Shown piece by piece: positions 45,958 to 56,721 of a DNA stretch of 64,000 nt (its first letter is position 1; the number at the start of each line of letters is the position of its first letter). The notes below the pieces were generated by a model. The model made no database searches and was not told the DNA's origin. It was given only the letters and a program-made list of their open reading frames with translations. Origin of the DNA: Caulobacter rhizosphaerae (GTDB taxonomy: Bacteria > Pseudomonadota > Alphaproteobacteria > Caulobacterales > Caulobacteraceae); NCBI RefSeq assembly GCF_010977555.1, contig NZ_CP048815.1, positions 5,138,501 through 5,202,500 of the forward strand. The letters run 5' to 3'. A program made the translations under genes and the position numbers.

Positions 45958-46794
45958 ATGTGTCGCAAGCGCGCGCTCCTCGCAACCGTTCTTGGCCCCC
46001 TGCTCGCGTCCGGCGTGTGGATGGCGGCGCCGGCCCATGCCGCCGACAAGCCCGCGCCATCCGCTCCGGTCGCCGCGCCCTCCGCCGCCGCGCCTGAGAC
46101 GCCGCGCAAGGCCACGCCCGCCGAACGGGCCGAGGTCCAGCGGGCCGATCCCCTGACCCGAATGGCCTTCTGGTCGAACGAGGTCGAGCGCGATGGTCGC
46201 GACATCGAGGCCGGCGTGGGCCTGTCCCAGGCCCTGCGCGCCCTGGGCCGTTATGACGAGGCGGCCGACGCGGCCGCCCGCGTGCTGATCGTCGCCCCCG
46301 ACAGCTACGACGCCCTGATGGAGGCGGCGCGGGCCAACGTGGCGCGCGGCCAGGGCTTCTACGCCATCGAACCCGGCCGCAAGGCCGCCGCCCTGCAGCC
46401 GCGCGACTGGCGGCCCCTGTCGCTGCTGGGCGTGGCCTACGAGCAGGCCAAGCGCGACGACGAGGCCCTGGCCGCCCATCGCCAGGCCGTGGCGTTGGCT
46501 CCGGCCGAGGCGGTCCCCCTGGCCAACCTGGCCATGCACCTGGCCTCGACCGGCGACCTACCCGGCGCGGAGAAGCTTCTGCGCCAGGCGACGGCCCTGC
46601 CCACCGCCACCATCCAGGTGCGCCAGAACCTGGCCCTGGTGATCGGGCTGCAGGGGCGCCTCGACGAGGCCGAGAGGCTGGCCCGCCAGGACCTGCCGCC
46701 GGAGTCGGTCGACAACAACCTGGCCTGGCTGCGCGCCGCCGTCGGCCAGGCCAGCGCGACCCGGTCGTACGACGCGGTGAAGGCGGGCGGCTAG
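45958..46794 (+). CDS. Exported TPR-repeat protein (TadD-like)
   Basis: The product is 278 residues with a signal peptide (LLATVLGPLLASGVWMAAPAHA), a Pro/Ala linker and about five tetratricopeptide repeats (VGLSQALRALGRYDEAADAAARVL, PLSLLGVAYEQAKRDDEALAAHRQAV, PLANLAMHLASTGDLPGAEKLLRQA). TadD proteins of Tad pilus loci have this design, and the tad genes begin 1.5 kb downstream beyond an insertion sequence, on the opposite strand. TadD membership is inferred from context. Confidence 0.85.
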   Translation: MCRKRALLATVLGPLLASGVWMAAPAHAADKPAPSAPVAAPSAAAPETPRKATPAERAEVQRADPLTRMAFWSNEVERDGRDIEAGVGLSQALRALGRYDEAADAAARVLIVAPDSYDALMEAARANVARGQGFYAIEPGRKAAALQPRDWRPLSLLGVAYEQAKRDDEALAAHRQAVALAPAEAVPLANLAMHLASTGDLPGAEKLLRQATALPTATIQVRQNLALVIGLQGRLDEAERLARQDLPPESVDNNLAWLRAAVGQASATRSYDAVKAGG

Positions 46795-46808
46795 AGGGCC
46801 CGGCGTGC

Positions 46809-46835
46809 GTTTCTTGGCCGCTACCGCCAAGAAAC
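46809..46835. terminator. Hairpin after the TPR gene
   Basis: A perfect 10-base stem (GTTTCTTGGC / GCCAAGAAAC) with a 7-base loop lies 15 bases past the TPR stop. There is no T-run, so its role as terminator is uncertain. It sits 33 bases left of the IS inverted repeat. Confidence 0.45.
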
Positions 46836-46936
46836 CGAGATTGAGAACGTCAGCCCAGGGTGATGGGGTGGACGCCCCCCGACGGCATCTACGTGCCAGA
46901 GTGAGGTGTGTTGAACTTCACTCGAGGGAGGCGCCC

Positions 46937-47962
46937 ATGGGCGAGCTTACCATCATCGGGCTGGATATCGCGAAGTCAGTATTCCAGGCCCACGGAGCCG
47001 ATGCAGCCGGCACGGTTATATTCCGGAAGAAGCTTGGGCGAGGCCGGCTGCTGGCGTTTTTCGCCGGGCAGCCTCGCTGCTTGGTCGCCATGGAGGCCTG
47101 CGCCGGAGCCCATCACTGGGGCCGTGAGCTGGAGGCGCTCGGCCATACGGTCAAATTGATCCCGCCGGCCTACGTGAAGCCCTTCGTGAAGCGGCAGAAG
47201 AACGACGAGGCCGATGCGGAGGCCATCTGCGAGGCGGCCCAGCGGCCGACGATGCGCTTCGTGCCCGTGAAGAGCCGCGAGCAACAGGCCAGCGGGGTGG
47301 TGTTCCGCGCCCGGGATCTGCTGGTGCGCCAGCGCACGCAGATCATGAACGGCCTGCGCGGCCATCTGGCCGAGTTCGGGTATGTCGCCCCAAAGGGGGT
47401 GATGTACGTCCAGCGCCTGGTTGCCGAGATCGAGGATCCCGCGAGCCAACTGCCGCCGGCTGCCCGCGTTAGCCTGCAAGTCATGGTGCGGATGCTGGCC
47501 GCGCTGGAGACGGAGATCGCCAGCCTCGATGCCGAGATCGCCCGTCGCGCCAAGGAGGATCTTGTCGCTCGGCGGCTGATGACGATCCCAGGCATTGGAC
47601 CTGTCACGGCCTCGGCCATGGTCGCCCTGGCCCCGGGAGCAGAGTCCTTCCGCTGCGGGCGGGACTTCTCGGCCTGGTTGGGCCTAACGCCTGTCCAACG
47701 ATCGAGCGGCGGCAAACAGAAGCTGGGCCAGATCACCAAGGCGGGCGAGCGAACCTTGCGACGATTGCTGGTGATCGGCGCCAGCGCCGTGATCAAGCAG
47801 GCGCTCATCCGTGGCGCGCCGCCTGGATCATGGCTGGCGCAGATGCTGGCCCGCAAGCCGCGAATGCTCGTGGCTGTGGCCTTGGCCAACAAGACCGCGA
47901 GGATCATTTGGGCGCTCCTGGCTAGAGGCGGCGTCTACAGGGCTCCGGCGCTGACGGCCTAA
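46937..47962 (+). CDS. IS110-family DEDD transposase
   Basis: The product is 341 residues. The RuvC-like N-terminal domain has IIGLDIAKSVFQAHG (first Asp), CLVAMEACAGAHHWGREL (Glu) and KNDEADAEAICEAA (Asp pair). The C-terminal Transposase_20 domain has LMTIPGIGPVTASAMVAL, FSAWLGLTPVQRSSGGKQKLG and the catalytic Ser region GERTLRRLLVIGASA. The family is RNA-guided: a bridge or seek RNA from the element's non-coding end specifies target and donor. GGGAGG precedes the ATG at 46937. It looks full-length. Confidence 0.95.
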   Translation: MGELTIIGLDIAKSVFQAHGADAAGTVIFRKKLGRGRLLAFFAGQPRCLVAMEACAGAHHWGRELEALGHTVKLIPPAYVKPFVKRQKNDEADAEAICEAAQRPTMRFVPVKSREQQASGVVFRARDLLVRQRTQIMNGLRGHLAEFGYVAPKGVMYVQRLVAEIEDPASQLPPAARVSLQVMVRMLAALETEIASLDAEIARRAKEDLVARRLMTIPGIGPVTASAMVALAPGAESFRCGRDFSAWLGLTPVQRSSGGKQKLGQITKAGERTLRRLLVIGASAVIKQALIRGAPPGSWLAQMLARKPRMLVAVALANKTARIIWALLARGGVYRAPALTA

Positions 47963-48201
47963 CAGCCGCCGGCTCCAGAGGCGTCGAAGCGTAGTCGGAC
48001 GACGGAGGGTATGGCGCACAGTCGGTGAGACGGGATCGGGAAAACCAGGGCTTACCACCGTGCCTCTCTTGAGCACGCTATGGGTGATTTGGACCTGATC
48101 CGCGAACTTCCATACAGGCCAGCGCTGAAGGGCGCACAACAGGCCGGACAGATGGCAGCATCCGATCGAGCGTCAAAGCTTCAAATCCGTCTTGCGCTGA
48201 A
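47963..48201 (+). ncRNA. Candidate guide (bridge/seek) RNA region of the IS element
   Basis: About 240 non-coding bases separate the transposase stop from the right inverted repeat, against only 57 on the left. In IS1111-type elements the guide RNA is encoded at this end. No structure was computed; I see short self-complementary stretches but cannot define RNA ends or guide loops. The call rests on element type and layout. Confidence 0.4.
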
Positions 48202-48243
48202 GGGGGCGTCCACAGATGGTTAGCGGCCTTTCCCAAATAACCT

Positions 48244-48276
48244 CCGTCATTCCCGCCCTTGTGGCGGGAATGACGG
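48244..48276. repeat. REP-like palindrome between the IS and tadC
   Basis: CCGTCATTCCCGCC and GGCGGGAATGACGG form a perfect 14-base stem with a 5-base loop, 30 bases outside the right IS repeat and 70 bases past the tadC stop. It may terminate tadC-side transcription (no T-run) or be an IS target-type palindrome. Confidence 0.75.
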
Positions 48277-48345
48277 ATCAATTTGATGAGCGGAGAATCT
48301 CCGAAACGTCCGACTAGGCTCGTAGGCCGCCCCGGCGCTATCGCC

Positions 48346-49323
48346 CTAGCGTCCCTTCATCACGTCCTGGATCTTGATGATGGCCGGTCCCATGATCACG
48401 ATGAACAGAACGGGCAGGAAGAACACGATCATCGGCACGGTCAGCTTGGCCGGCAGGGCCGCGGCCTTCTTTTCGGCGGCCGACAGGCGCAGGTCGCGGT
48501 TTTCCTTGGCCATCACCCGCAGGGCCGCGCCCAGCGGCGTGCCGTAGCGTTCGGCCTGGATCATGGCGGTGACCACCGAGCGGATGCCGGGATGGTTGGT
48601 CCGCCGGGCCAGGCCCTCATAGGCCAGGCGCCGCTCGGGGAGGTAGCTGAGCTCGGCGGTCAGCAGGCTGAGTTCCTCGGCCAGCTCCATCGAGGCCGAG
48701 CCGACCTCGGAGCCGACCTTGGCGATGGCCGCCTCGATCGACATGCCGCTCTCGACGCAGATCAGCATCAGGTCCAGGGCGTCGGGGAACGCCGCGACGA
48801 TCGACTCGCGGCGCTTCTGGGCGGCGTTGGAGATGTAGATGTTGGGCGCGTAATAGCCCGCCGTCAGGGCCAGAAAGCAGATGGCGATCTTCTGCATCGT
48901 CAGCAGGCCGAAGCCGTTGACGACATAGAGGTAGAACGCCGTCACCACCGCGAACGCGAACGGCATCACGAAGCGGAAGAAATAGAAGGTCGAGACCGGC
49001 TTGGGGCCGCGGAAGCCGGCCTGGGCCAGCTTGTCGACGACCTTGGGATCCTCCAGCAGCCTGGACAGCTGCAGGCGCTCGACGACATTCTTGTACATGC
49101 CCTCGTCGACATGGCGCAGCGAACCGCCGCCGCCGCCCTTCTGGGCCATGGCCTCGCGCGAGCGGCGGCGCAGCTCCTCGCGGCGGTTGGCCACCGACTT
49201 CAGCCGGCCCTCCAGGTTGTTGTTGCTCATCATCGGCGAGGCCAGGGTGACGATGGTGGCGAACACCACGATGGCGATGAAGGCGCTGAACAGGGTCTGG
49301 GGATTGGTGAGCATATGGATCAT
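48346..49323 (-). CDS. tadC: Tad pilus inner-membrane platform protein TadC
   Basis: This 325-residue T2SSF-domain protein has membrane helices near both ends (FSAFIAIVVFATIVTLA, FAFAVVTAFYLYVV, PMIVFFLPVLFIVIMGPAI) and the GspF-like ALDLMLICVESGMSIEAAI. With TadB it forms the platform for the CpaF motor. GGGAGG precedes the ATG. It is the last gene of the cpaB-tadC unit. Confidence 0.93.
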   Translation of the reverse strand: MIHMLTNPQTLFSAFIAIVVFATIVTLASPMMSNNNLEGRLKSVANRREELRRRSREAMAQKGGGGGSLRHVDEGMYKNVVERLQLSRLLEDPKVVDKLAQAGFRGPKPVSTFYFFRFVMPFAFAVVTAFYLYVVNGFGLLTMQKIAICFLALTAGYYAPNIYISNAAQKRRESIVAAFPDALDLMLICVESGMSIEAAIAKVGSEVGSASMELAEELSLLTAELSYLPERRLAYEGLARRTNHPGIRSVVTAMIQAERYGTPLGAALRVMAKENRDLRLSAAEKKAAALPAKLTVPMIVFFLPVLFIVIMGPAIIKIQDVMKGR

Positions 49324-49335
49324 GATCCGCCTCCC

Positions 49336-50316
49336 CTAGAACTTGAAATTGATCATCTTGCGCATCACGAAGATGCCCAGGCTCATCCAGAAGCCCGCGG
49401 CCATCAGCATCAGGTGGCCGCGCGGGTCGCTGAACATCGGCGCCATGTAGCTGGGCGCGACGATCGAGATCAGCGCAACGACGCTGGGCGGCAGGCAGCC
49501 GATGATGAAGGCCGAGGCGATGGCTTCAGCCGACAGGGCCTTGATCTTCTCGACCATCAGCTTGCGGGCTCGCAACACGGCCGACAGGTTGCCCAACGCC
49601 TCGGCCAGGTTGCCGCCGGTCTTGGCCTGGATGGTCAGGACGATGGTGAAGAACCGCAGCTCGTTGGTCGGCATGCGCTCGTACATGCGCTCCAGCGCCT
49701 GGTCCATCGACATGCCCATGCCGGTGTTCTCGACCAGGACGCGGAACTCGCCGGCCAGGGGCTCGGGGCATTCCTTGCCGATGATCTTCAGGCAGTCGTG
49801 GACCGGCAGGCCCGACTTGATGCCGCGCACGATGATGTCGATGGCGTCGGAAAAGGCGTTGGTGAACTTCTTGGTGCGCGCCTTGGCCATCATGCCGACC
49901 ACCCAGCGGGGCAGGCCGAAACCGGCCGCGAAGGCCGCGCCCAGGGCGATGATCGGCATCTGGCGCAGCACCAGCAGCACCAGGCCGACGGACAGGCCGA
50001 TCACCCCGCTGATGATCCAGAACATCCGGACGTTCTCGCCCAGGCCGGCCGCCCTCAAGCGCGCGGCGATGGTCAACGTCGCCTTCTTCTTCTTCTGGTC
50101 CTGTTCCTTCAGGGTCTTGAGGATCTGCTTGCGACGGGCGTCGGGCGTGCTGGCCGCGGCCTTGGCGCGAGCGGCGACGGTCTGGCGGTCGCCGCCCGCG
50201 ATCAGTTGGGCGCGCTTGACCGTCTTGGCCGAGCCGCTGTCGCCGCCGCCGGCCAGCACGAAGCCCAGGCCCGCGATGGTGATGAAGCCGAGGACGCCGG
50301 CGAGGATGAACAGCAT
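49336..50316 (-). CDS. tadB: Tad pilus inner-membrane platform protein TadB
   Basis: This 326-residue T2SSF protein has an N-terminal helix (LFILAGVLGFITIAGLGFVLA), a basic cytosolic region and the GspF motif DAIDIIVRGIKSGLPVHDCL, then two C-terminal helices. It is paired with tadC, 12 bases downstream, and follows cpaF by 3 bases. Confidence 0.93.
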   Translation of the reverse strand: MLFILAGVLGFITIAGLGFVLAGGGDSGSAKTVKRAQLIAGGDRQTVAARAKAAASTPDARRKQILKTLKEQDQKKKKATLTIAARLRAAGLGENVRMFWIISGVIGLSVGLVLLVLRQMPIIALGAAFAAGFGLPRWVVGMMAKARTKKFTNAFSDAIDIIVRGIKSGLPVHDCLKIIGKECPEPLAGEFRVLVENTGMGMSMDQALERMYERMPTNELRFFTIVLTIQAKTGGNLAEALGNLSAVLRARKLMVEKIKALSAEAIASAFIIGCLPPSVVALISIVAPSYMAPMFSDPRGHLMLMAAGFWMSLGIFVMRKMINFKF

Positions 50317-50319
50317 CGC

Positions 50320-51840
<1,521 letters not shown>

Positions 51841-51843
51841 GCC

Positions 51844-53397
51844 CTACTTCTTCCTGAACAGGCTGGAGAGGGCGGACGTCTTCTGGACCGCCGGCGGTTC
51901 GCGGCGGCTGATCAGGCGCGCCAGATGGTCGATGCCCTCGGCCGCCTTCGACTTGGGCGCCACCTCGGCGACCATCTGGCCGTTGTTGGCGGCCTGGCCG
52001 AAGGGCTTGGGATCGAACGGCAGCACCAGGGACGGAGTCAGGCCCAGGGCCTCGCCGAAGTCCTTGACCGGGATCTCGGGGCGGCCGGGCACGCCCACCT
52101 GGTTCAGCACCAGGCGCGGCGGGGCGTCGTTGGGCCGGGCCTGGCGGACCAGGTCGACGATGTTCTTGGCGTTGCGCAAGCTGGCCAGGTCGGGCGTGGC
52201 CACCACCACCAGGTCGTCGCTGGCGATCAGCACCCGGCGGGTCCAGGCGCTCCAGCTGTGCGGCAGGTCCAGCACTACGAAGGGCGCCGCGCCGCGGATC
52301 TTCTGGGTGACTTCCTCGAAGGCGTCGGCGGGGATCTCGTAGTCCTGGTCCAGGGCGCCGGGCGCGGCGAACAGCGACAGGCGGTCGCCGCAGCGGACCA
52401 TCATCCGGTCCATCAGCACCGGGTCCAGGCGGTCGGGCTGGGTCAGGGCGTCGAGCACCCCCTGCAGCGGGTCCTGGTTGAAGTCGAGGCCGGCGGTGCC
52501 GAACGGCAGGTCCAGGTCGACCATCACCGTGGCGACCTGCACGCGCTCGGCCATCGACCAGGCGAAGTTGTGGGCCAGGGTCGAGGACCCGACGCCGCCC
52601 TTGGCGCCGACAAAGGCGATCTGCCGGCCGACGAACGGCGCGGAGGGGTCGGCGTAGAGGCTGGAGATCGCGCGGATGATCTGCAGCGGCCCCTGGGGCT
52701 GGGTGATGTACTCGCTGACCCCGCGCCGCATCAGCTCGCGATAGAGGGCGATGTCGTTGGTCTGGCCGATGACCACGACCTTGGTGCCCGGGTCGCAGAC
52801 CTGGGCCAGGCCGTCCAGCAGGGCCAGCATGCGCGGCGCGGCGTCCAGGCTCTCGACCATCACCAGCGAGGGCGTCGACTGGTTCTGGTAGTAGGCCACG
52901 GCCGCCTCCAGCCCGCCGGGATGGACGATGGTCGAGGCGCGGGCCATCCGCCGATCGGCCGAGGCGGCGTCGACCAGGGCGACGGTCTCGGGCCGCGCGC
53001 AGAAGGCGTGGATGGTGATGCGCGGCACGGCCGCCTCGCCCATGTCGGCGTCGGCGGCGGCGAGGACCTCCTGCACCAGGGCCTGGGTCGAGCCGACCGG
53101 ATGCGCGACCTGCGCGACCGGTTCGGCCGCGTCGATCGGCGCCTGGGTCGCCCCGGCGACGTCGACCTGAGGCGCAGGGGCGGCGACGGGCGCATAGGGC
53201 TCGTAGGGCGCGGCGGGCGGCGGCAGGTCCGCGAACGGCGCGGAGACGGATTCGCGGGGACGCACCGACGGAAAATCGACGAACGGGTCGTCGCCGCCCA
53301 ACCCGGCCGCGGACGGGGTCCCGATCGTGGTCGTGGCGAAATCGTCGTCGGCCTCGAAGCCCAGGTCGAAGGGATCGTGATCGCTGCGCGTGGCCAT
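51844..53397 (-). CDS. cpaE: Pilus assembly ATPase-like protein CpaE (TadZ)
   Basis: The product is 517 residues: a disordered acidic N-terminus (about 1-130), an atypical receiver-like domain (about 135-260) and a ParA/MinD-type domain with deviant Walker A FVGAKGGVGSSTLAH and VATVMVDLDLPFGTAGLDF. CpaE localises the pilus machine to the cell pole. The start at 53397 shares one base with the cpaD stop; the longer frame is not real. Confidence 0.95.
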   Translation of the reverse strand: MATRSDHDPFDLGFEADDDFATTTIGTPSAAGLGGDDPFVDFPSVRPRESVSAPFADLPPPAAPYEPYAPVAAPAPQVDVAGATQAPIDAAEPVAQVAHPVGSTQALVQEVLAAADADMGEAAVPRITIHAFCARPETVALVDAASADRRMARASTIVHPGGLEAAVAYYQNQSTPSLVMVESLDAAPRMLALLDGLAQVCDPGTKVVVIGQTNDIALYRELMRRGVSEYITQPQGPLQIIRAISSLYADPSAPFVGRQIAFVGAKGGVGSSTLAHNFAWSMAERVQVATVMVDLDLPFGTAGLDFNQDPLQGVLDALTQPDRLDPVLMDRMMVRCGDRLSLFAAPGALDQDYEIPADAFEEVTQKIRGAAPFVVLDLPHSWSAWTRRVLIASDDLVVVATPDLASLRNAKNIVDLVRQARPNDAPPRLVLNQVGVPGRPEIPVKDFGEALGLTPSLVLPFDPKPFGQAANNGQMVAEVAPKSKAAEGIDHLARLISRREPPAVQKTSALSSLFRKK

Positions 53398-54113
53398 CAG
53401 TGGACCGCCTTCGAAACAACGCCGTTGGACTGCTCGTCCTTGGCCGACGAGGTGACCTCGCCCTTGCGGTACTTGTCGAGCACGGTCGCGCGGCGGCCGG
53501 AGTCGATCGGGGTCTCGACGCGCGGGCCCAGCAGGTCCTCGGGATTGGCCACCTGGGCGGCCATGTTGGCGGTCACCGCGCATCCGAAGTTCTCGTAGGC
53601 GGTGTTGTCGCGGGTCGCGGCGAGGTTCTCCCAGCCGCCGCATTTCGGGACGCTGGCGGTGAAGCGCAGGAAGCCGACCCTCAGCGGCGCGTCCGGCGCG
53701 CCCCCGGCGTCATAGCCCGTCACCCGGACCTTGGCGGCTGGCGCGCCCATGGCGACCAGGCGCTGGCGGGCGGCCATGGCCATGCGACCGGCGATCTCGC
53801 CGCCGGCCCCGCCGATCGGGGCGTTGACGACGATCTCCCGCGCCTCGGCGGCCATCCAGCGGCCCAGCAGCCCGTCCAGGGCCTGGGTCTGGGCCACCGA
53901 CAGCCCCTCGGCATGGACCGCCAGCTGCACCTCGTCCGGCCGGGAGTCGATATGGACGCGGTCTTCCCATTGCTGGGTTTCGGTGCGCGGCGCGACGGCG
54001 GTTTCGGGACCGGCGGCCGGGGCGGCGCAGGCCGCCAGAAGCGCCAGGACCAGACCCGCGGCGGCCAGTTTCGGGGCCGTCAGGAGCGAAAAGGAAGGAT
54101 GGGGTCGCGTCAT
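53397..54113 (-). CDS. cpaD: Pilus assembly lipoprotein CpaD
   Basis: The product is 238 residues with a lipoprotein signal (AAAGLVLALLAACA, lipobox LLAAC) and the CpaD domain (DEVQLAVHAEGLSVAQTQALDGLL, CGGWENLAATRDNTAYENFGCAVTANMAAQV). It acts at the outer membrane with the CpaC secretin. It follows cpaC by 10 bases. Confidence 0.92.
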   Translation of the reverse strand: MTRPHPSFSLLTAPKLAAAGLVLALLAACAAPAAGPETAVAPRTETQQWEDRVHIDSRPDEVQLAVHAEGLSVAQTQALDGLLGRWMAAEAREIVVNAPIGGAGGEIAGRMAMAARQRLVAMGAPAAKVRVTGYDAGGAPDAPLRVGFLRFTASVPKCGGWENLAATRDNTAYENFGCAVTANMAAQVANPEDLLGPRVETPIDSGRRATVLDKYRKGEVTSSAKDEQSNGVVSKAVH

Positions 54114-54123
54114 GTCCGCGTTC

Positions 54124-55722
54124 TCACTCGATCACATAGCCGACGGGGCCTTGGTAGGCGCGCCCGCTGTTCGCGCCGACCGGCGCCTTGACCACCTTGT
54201 TGAGCCGGCCCAGCAGGGCCGTACTCATGTCGCTCGCCGTCTGCAGGCCGTCGGCGGGGGTCTGCAGGTTCTGCGGCTTGGTCGGGTCGACGATGTAGGG
54301 GGTGATGATGATCACCAGCTCGGTCTCGCCGTTCTGATAGTCGCGCGACCGGAACAGGGCGCCCAGGATCGGCAGGCTGGTCATGCCGGGCAGGGCGTCG
54401 ATGTTCTGCTTGCTCTGCTGCTTCAGCAGGCCGGCGATCATCAGCGAACCGCCCGACGGCAGCTCGACCGTCGTCTCGGCGCGCCGCACCGTCAGCCCCG
54501 GAACGACCAGGCTCGAACCGCCGGTGGACGAGGCCAGGGTGAAGGACCCCAGGCTGGTCAGTTCCGACACCTCGGTCGACAGCTTCAGGGAGATGCGGCC
54601 GCCCGATAGCACGACCGGCGTATAGCCCAGGCCCACGCCGAAGGGTTTGAACTCGATGCTGACCCGGTTGGCGCTGTCCAGGCCGGTCGGAACCGGGAAC
54701 TCGCCGCCGACCAGGAACTTGCCCGCCTCGCCGGACACGACGGTCAGGTTGGGCTCGGCCAGGGTCCGGATCAGGCCCACGCGTTCGAAGGCCTGGATCA
54801 TGCCCTTGCCCGAGTTCAGGCCGGGGCTGCCGACACGGTCGACCCCCACGCAATTGCCGAGGTTGGAGCCATCGACCACAGTGCTGTTGGCGCACTGGGA
54901 CGGCGGGGCGGCGATCGGCTGCTTGGTGGTGTCGCGCGCCCAGCCCCCCAGGGCGCCGCCCAGGAGGCTGTTGTTGACGCCGTAGGTCGGCGCGAAGCCG
55001 AACTTGTACTGGGTCTCGCCCACCTGACCGAGCACGGCGCTGGAATCGACGCCCAGTTGCTTGATCATGTTGCGCTGGACCTCGACGATGCGGACCTTGA
55101 GCATCACCTGGTCCTTGCCGGCGATGGTCAGCATGTTCAGCACGTTTTCGGGCTTGTCGACGAACTTGGCGGCGATCTGCGAGGCCACGCCGGTTTCGTT
55201 GGCGTCGGCGACCGCGCCGGTCAGAATCACGCTGTCGCGGATCGCCTGCACCTGGATGTTGGCGTTGGGCAGCACCCGGCGCAGGGTCTCTTCCAGGGCG
55301 GTGGAGTCCTGCTCGACCCGGATGGCCAGGCTGAGGATCTTGCGGCCCGAGGCGTCGAAGAACACCGCGTCGGTCGAGCCCAGGGCCATGCCCAGGACGT
55401 AGATCCGGCGCGGACCGCGCAGGACCGCGTCGGCCACCGCCGGGTTGGTCACCAGCATGTCGCGCACGTCGACGGGCAGCTCGATGATCGCCGACTTGCC
55501 GCGCGACAGGTTCAGGGTCCGGGCGCCGGACGCGGTGAGGTCGATCCGCAGCACCTGGTCGGCGGGCGGGGCCAGGCTGGCCGTCTCGACGGGACGCGAC
55601 GCGACCCGGGCCGGGGTCCGATACAGATGGGTGCCGGCCGCCGGGCCGTCGGCGAGGGCGGCGGTCGACGACGCCAGGGCCAGGACGGCCGCGAGCGAGG
55701 TGGAAAAGAGCCGGCGGATCAT
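54124..55722 (-). CDS. cpaC: Tad pilus secretin CpaC (RcpA)
   Basis: This 532-residue secretin has a signal peptide (LAAVLALASSTAALA), the pilus N-terminal domain (LSRGKSAIIELPVDVRDMLV, PAVADAVL), a BON-like domain (DSVILTGAVADANETGVASQIA) and the secretin core (LAEPNLTVVSGEAGKFLVGGE, VPGLTVRRAETTVELPSGGSL, LVIIITPYIV). It forms the outer-membrane pore for the pilus. Its start overlaps the cpaB stop (ATGA). Confidence 0.96.
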   Translation of the reverse strand: MIRRLFSTSLAAVLALASSTAALADGPAAGTHLYRTPARVASRPVETASLAPPADQVLRIDLTASGARTLNLSRGKSAIIELPVDVRDMLVTNPAVADAVLRGPRRIYVLGMALGSTDAVFFDASGRKILSLAIRVEQDSTALEETLRRVLPNANIQVQAIRDSVILTGAVADANETGVASQIAAKFVDKPENVLNMLTIAGKDQVMLKVRIVEVQRNMIKQLGVDSSAVLGQVGETQYKFGFAPTYGVNNSLLGGALGGWARDTTKQPIAAPPSQCANSTVVDGSNLGNCVGVDRVGSPGLNSGKGMIQAFERVGLIRTLAEPNLTVVSGEAGKFLVGGEFPVPTGLDSANRVSIEFKPFGVGLGYTPVVLSGGRISLKLSTEVSELTSLGSFTLASSTGGSSLVVPGLTVRRAETTVELPSGGSLMIAGLLKQQSKQNIDALPGMTSLPILGALFRSRDYQNGETELVIIITPYIVDPTKPQNLQTPADGLQTASDMSTALLGRLNKVVKAPVGANSGRAYQGPVGYVIE

Positions 55723-56609
55723 GGGCGAACCGAGATGCTGGAGGTCTGGCCGCCGCGATTGATGCGGACGACGGCGGAATCTTGGGAAGCGACCGCCAGG
55801 CCCGAGGGCCCGCCGAGGTCGGTATAGGCGCGCAGGGTCAGGGTGACCGGACCGGCGGCCTTGGCGCGGGTCAGGGCTTCGGCCTCGACCGGGCCGACCT
55901 CGAGGGTGGCGGTGGAGGCGACGATGGTCTTGGCGTCCTTCTCGGCCGCCGAGGCTTGGTCCAGGGCCAGAACGCGGACGTTCTGGACGACGGTCTCGGC
56001 CACCATCCGCTTGACGCCGCCGGTGTCGCCCTCGCCGACGCTCTGCGCCTCGTGGGCCTGGATGACGTCGACCCGGTCGCCGGGCAGAACGAAGCCGCCG
56101 ACCGCCGTCTCCGAGGTGACCGGCACGGCCATGGCGCGCTTGCCGGGCCCCAGGACCACCGACAGGTAGCCGCCTTCGCCGCCACGGACGATCTTGCGGG
56201 CGGTGATGGGTTCACCGGCCAGGATCGGGTCGCGCACGATCGCGCCCTCGACGGCCCTTTCCGGGGTGACGCCGCCGATCATCGCGCCGGCCGCGTCGCC
56301 GACCGCCTTGGCGGCCTTGGCGGTCGCCTTGGCGGGGACCGGATCGGCGGCGCCGTTGGTTATAAAGGCGGCGTTGATGGTGTCGGACGGCCAGGGCTGC
56401 CAGTCGACGTCGCCGGCGGTCAGGCGATCACCGATGGCCAGGTCGTGCTTGGCGATGAGGACCTGGGTCATGGGCTTGGCCGCGGGGCCGGAGGTCTGGA
56501 CGATCGGCGCGGGCGCGGGCTTGCCGCCCATGGCCTTCTGCATGACCACGGCCAGGCCGATGGCCGCGACGGCGGCGACCAGAACGATCATGACGCGAAG
56601 AGGATTCAT
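55719..56609 (-). CDS. cpaB: Flp pilus assembly protein CpaB (RcpC)
   Basis: The product is 296 residues with an N-terminal anchor (MNPLRVMIVLVAAVAAIGLAVVM), an SAF domain (VLIAKHDLAIGDRLTAGDVDWQPWP) and RcpC-type core (RAMAVPVTSETAVGGFVLPGDRVDVIQ). The start at 56609 (MNPLRV) is the family start, although the frame opens at 56636. It heads the cpaB-C-D-E-F-tadB-tadC operon; a CtrA-like site lies about 115 bases upstream. Confidence 0.94.
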   Translation of the reverse strand: MNPLRVMIVLVAAVAAIGLAVVMQKAMGGKPAPAPIVQTSGPAAKPMTQVLIAKHDLAIGDRLTAGDVDWQPWPSDTINAAFITNGAADPVPAKATAKAAKAVGDAAGAMIGGVTPERAVEGAIVRDPILAGEPITARKIVRGGEGGYLSVVLGPGKRAMAVPVTSETAVGGFVLPGDRVDVIQAHEAQSVGEGDTGGVKRMVAETVVQNVRVLALDQASAAEKDAKTIVASTATLEVGPVEAEALTRAKAAGPVTLTLRAYTDLGGPSGLAVASQDSAVVRINRGGQTSSISVRP

Positions 56610-56721
56610 GCGGTTGGGCTCTAGCGACGAAAACACGGGTCAAGCGGGCCGCCTTCAGGCGATCACGCACGAATCGTCCAATGGCCCTTCTGGCCCCCGT
56701 CTCATGCTCGCGCGCCCATGG

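Larger units (their letters stand above)
46868..48213 (+). mobile_element. IS110/IS1111-type insertion sequence
   Basis: The element is bounded by a perfect 12-base inverted repeat: GTGGACGCCCCC at 46868-46879 and GGGGGCGTCCAC at 48202-48213. Inside are one DEDD transposase gene, 57 bases of 5' non-coding sequence and about 240 bases of 3' non-coding sequence. Short subterminal repeats and a long right end are features of the IS1111 subgroup. True termini may lie a few bases outside the repeats. It separates the TPR gene from tadC and is flanked by palindromes at 46809 and 48244. Confidence 0.8.
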
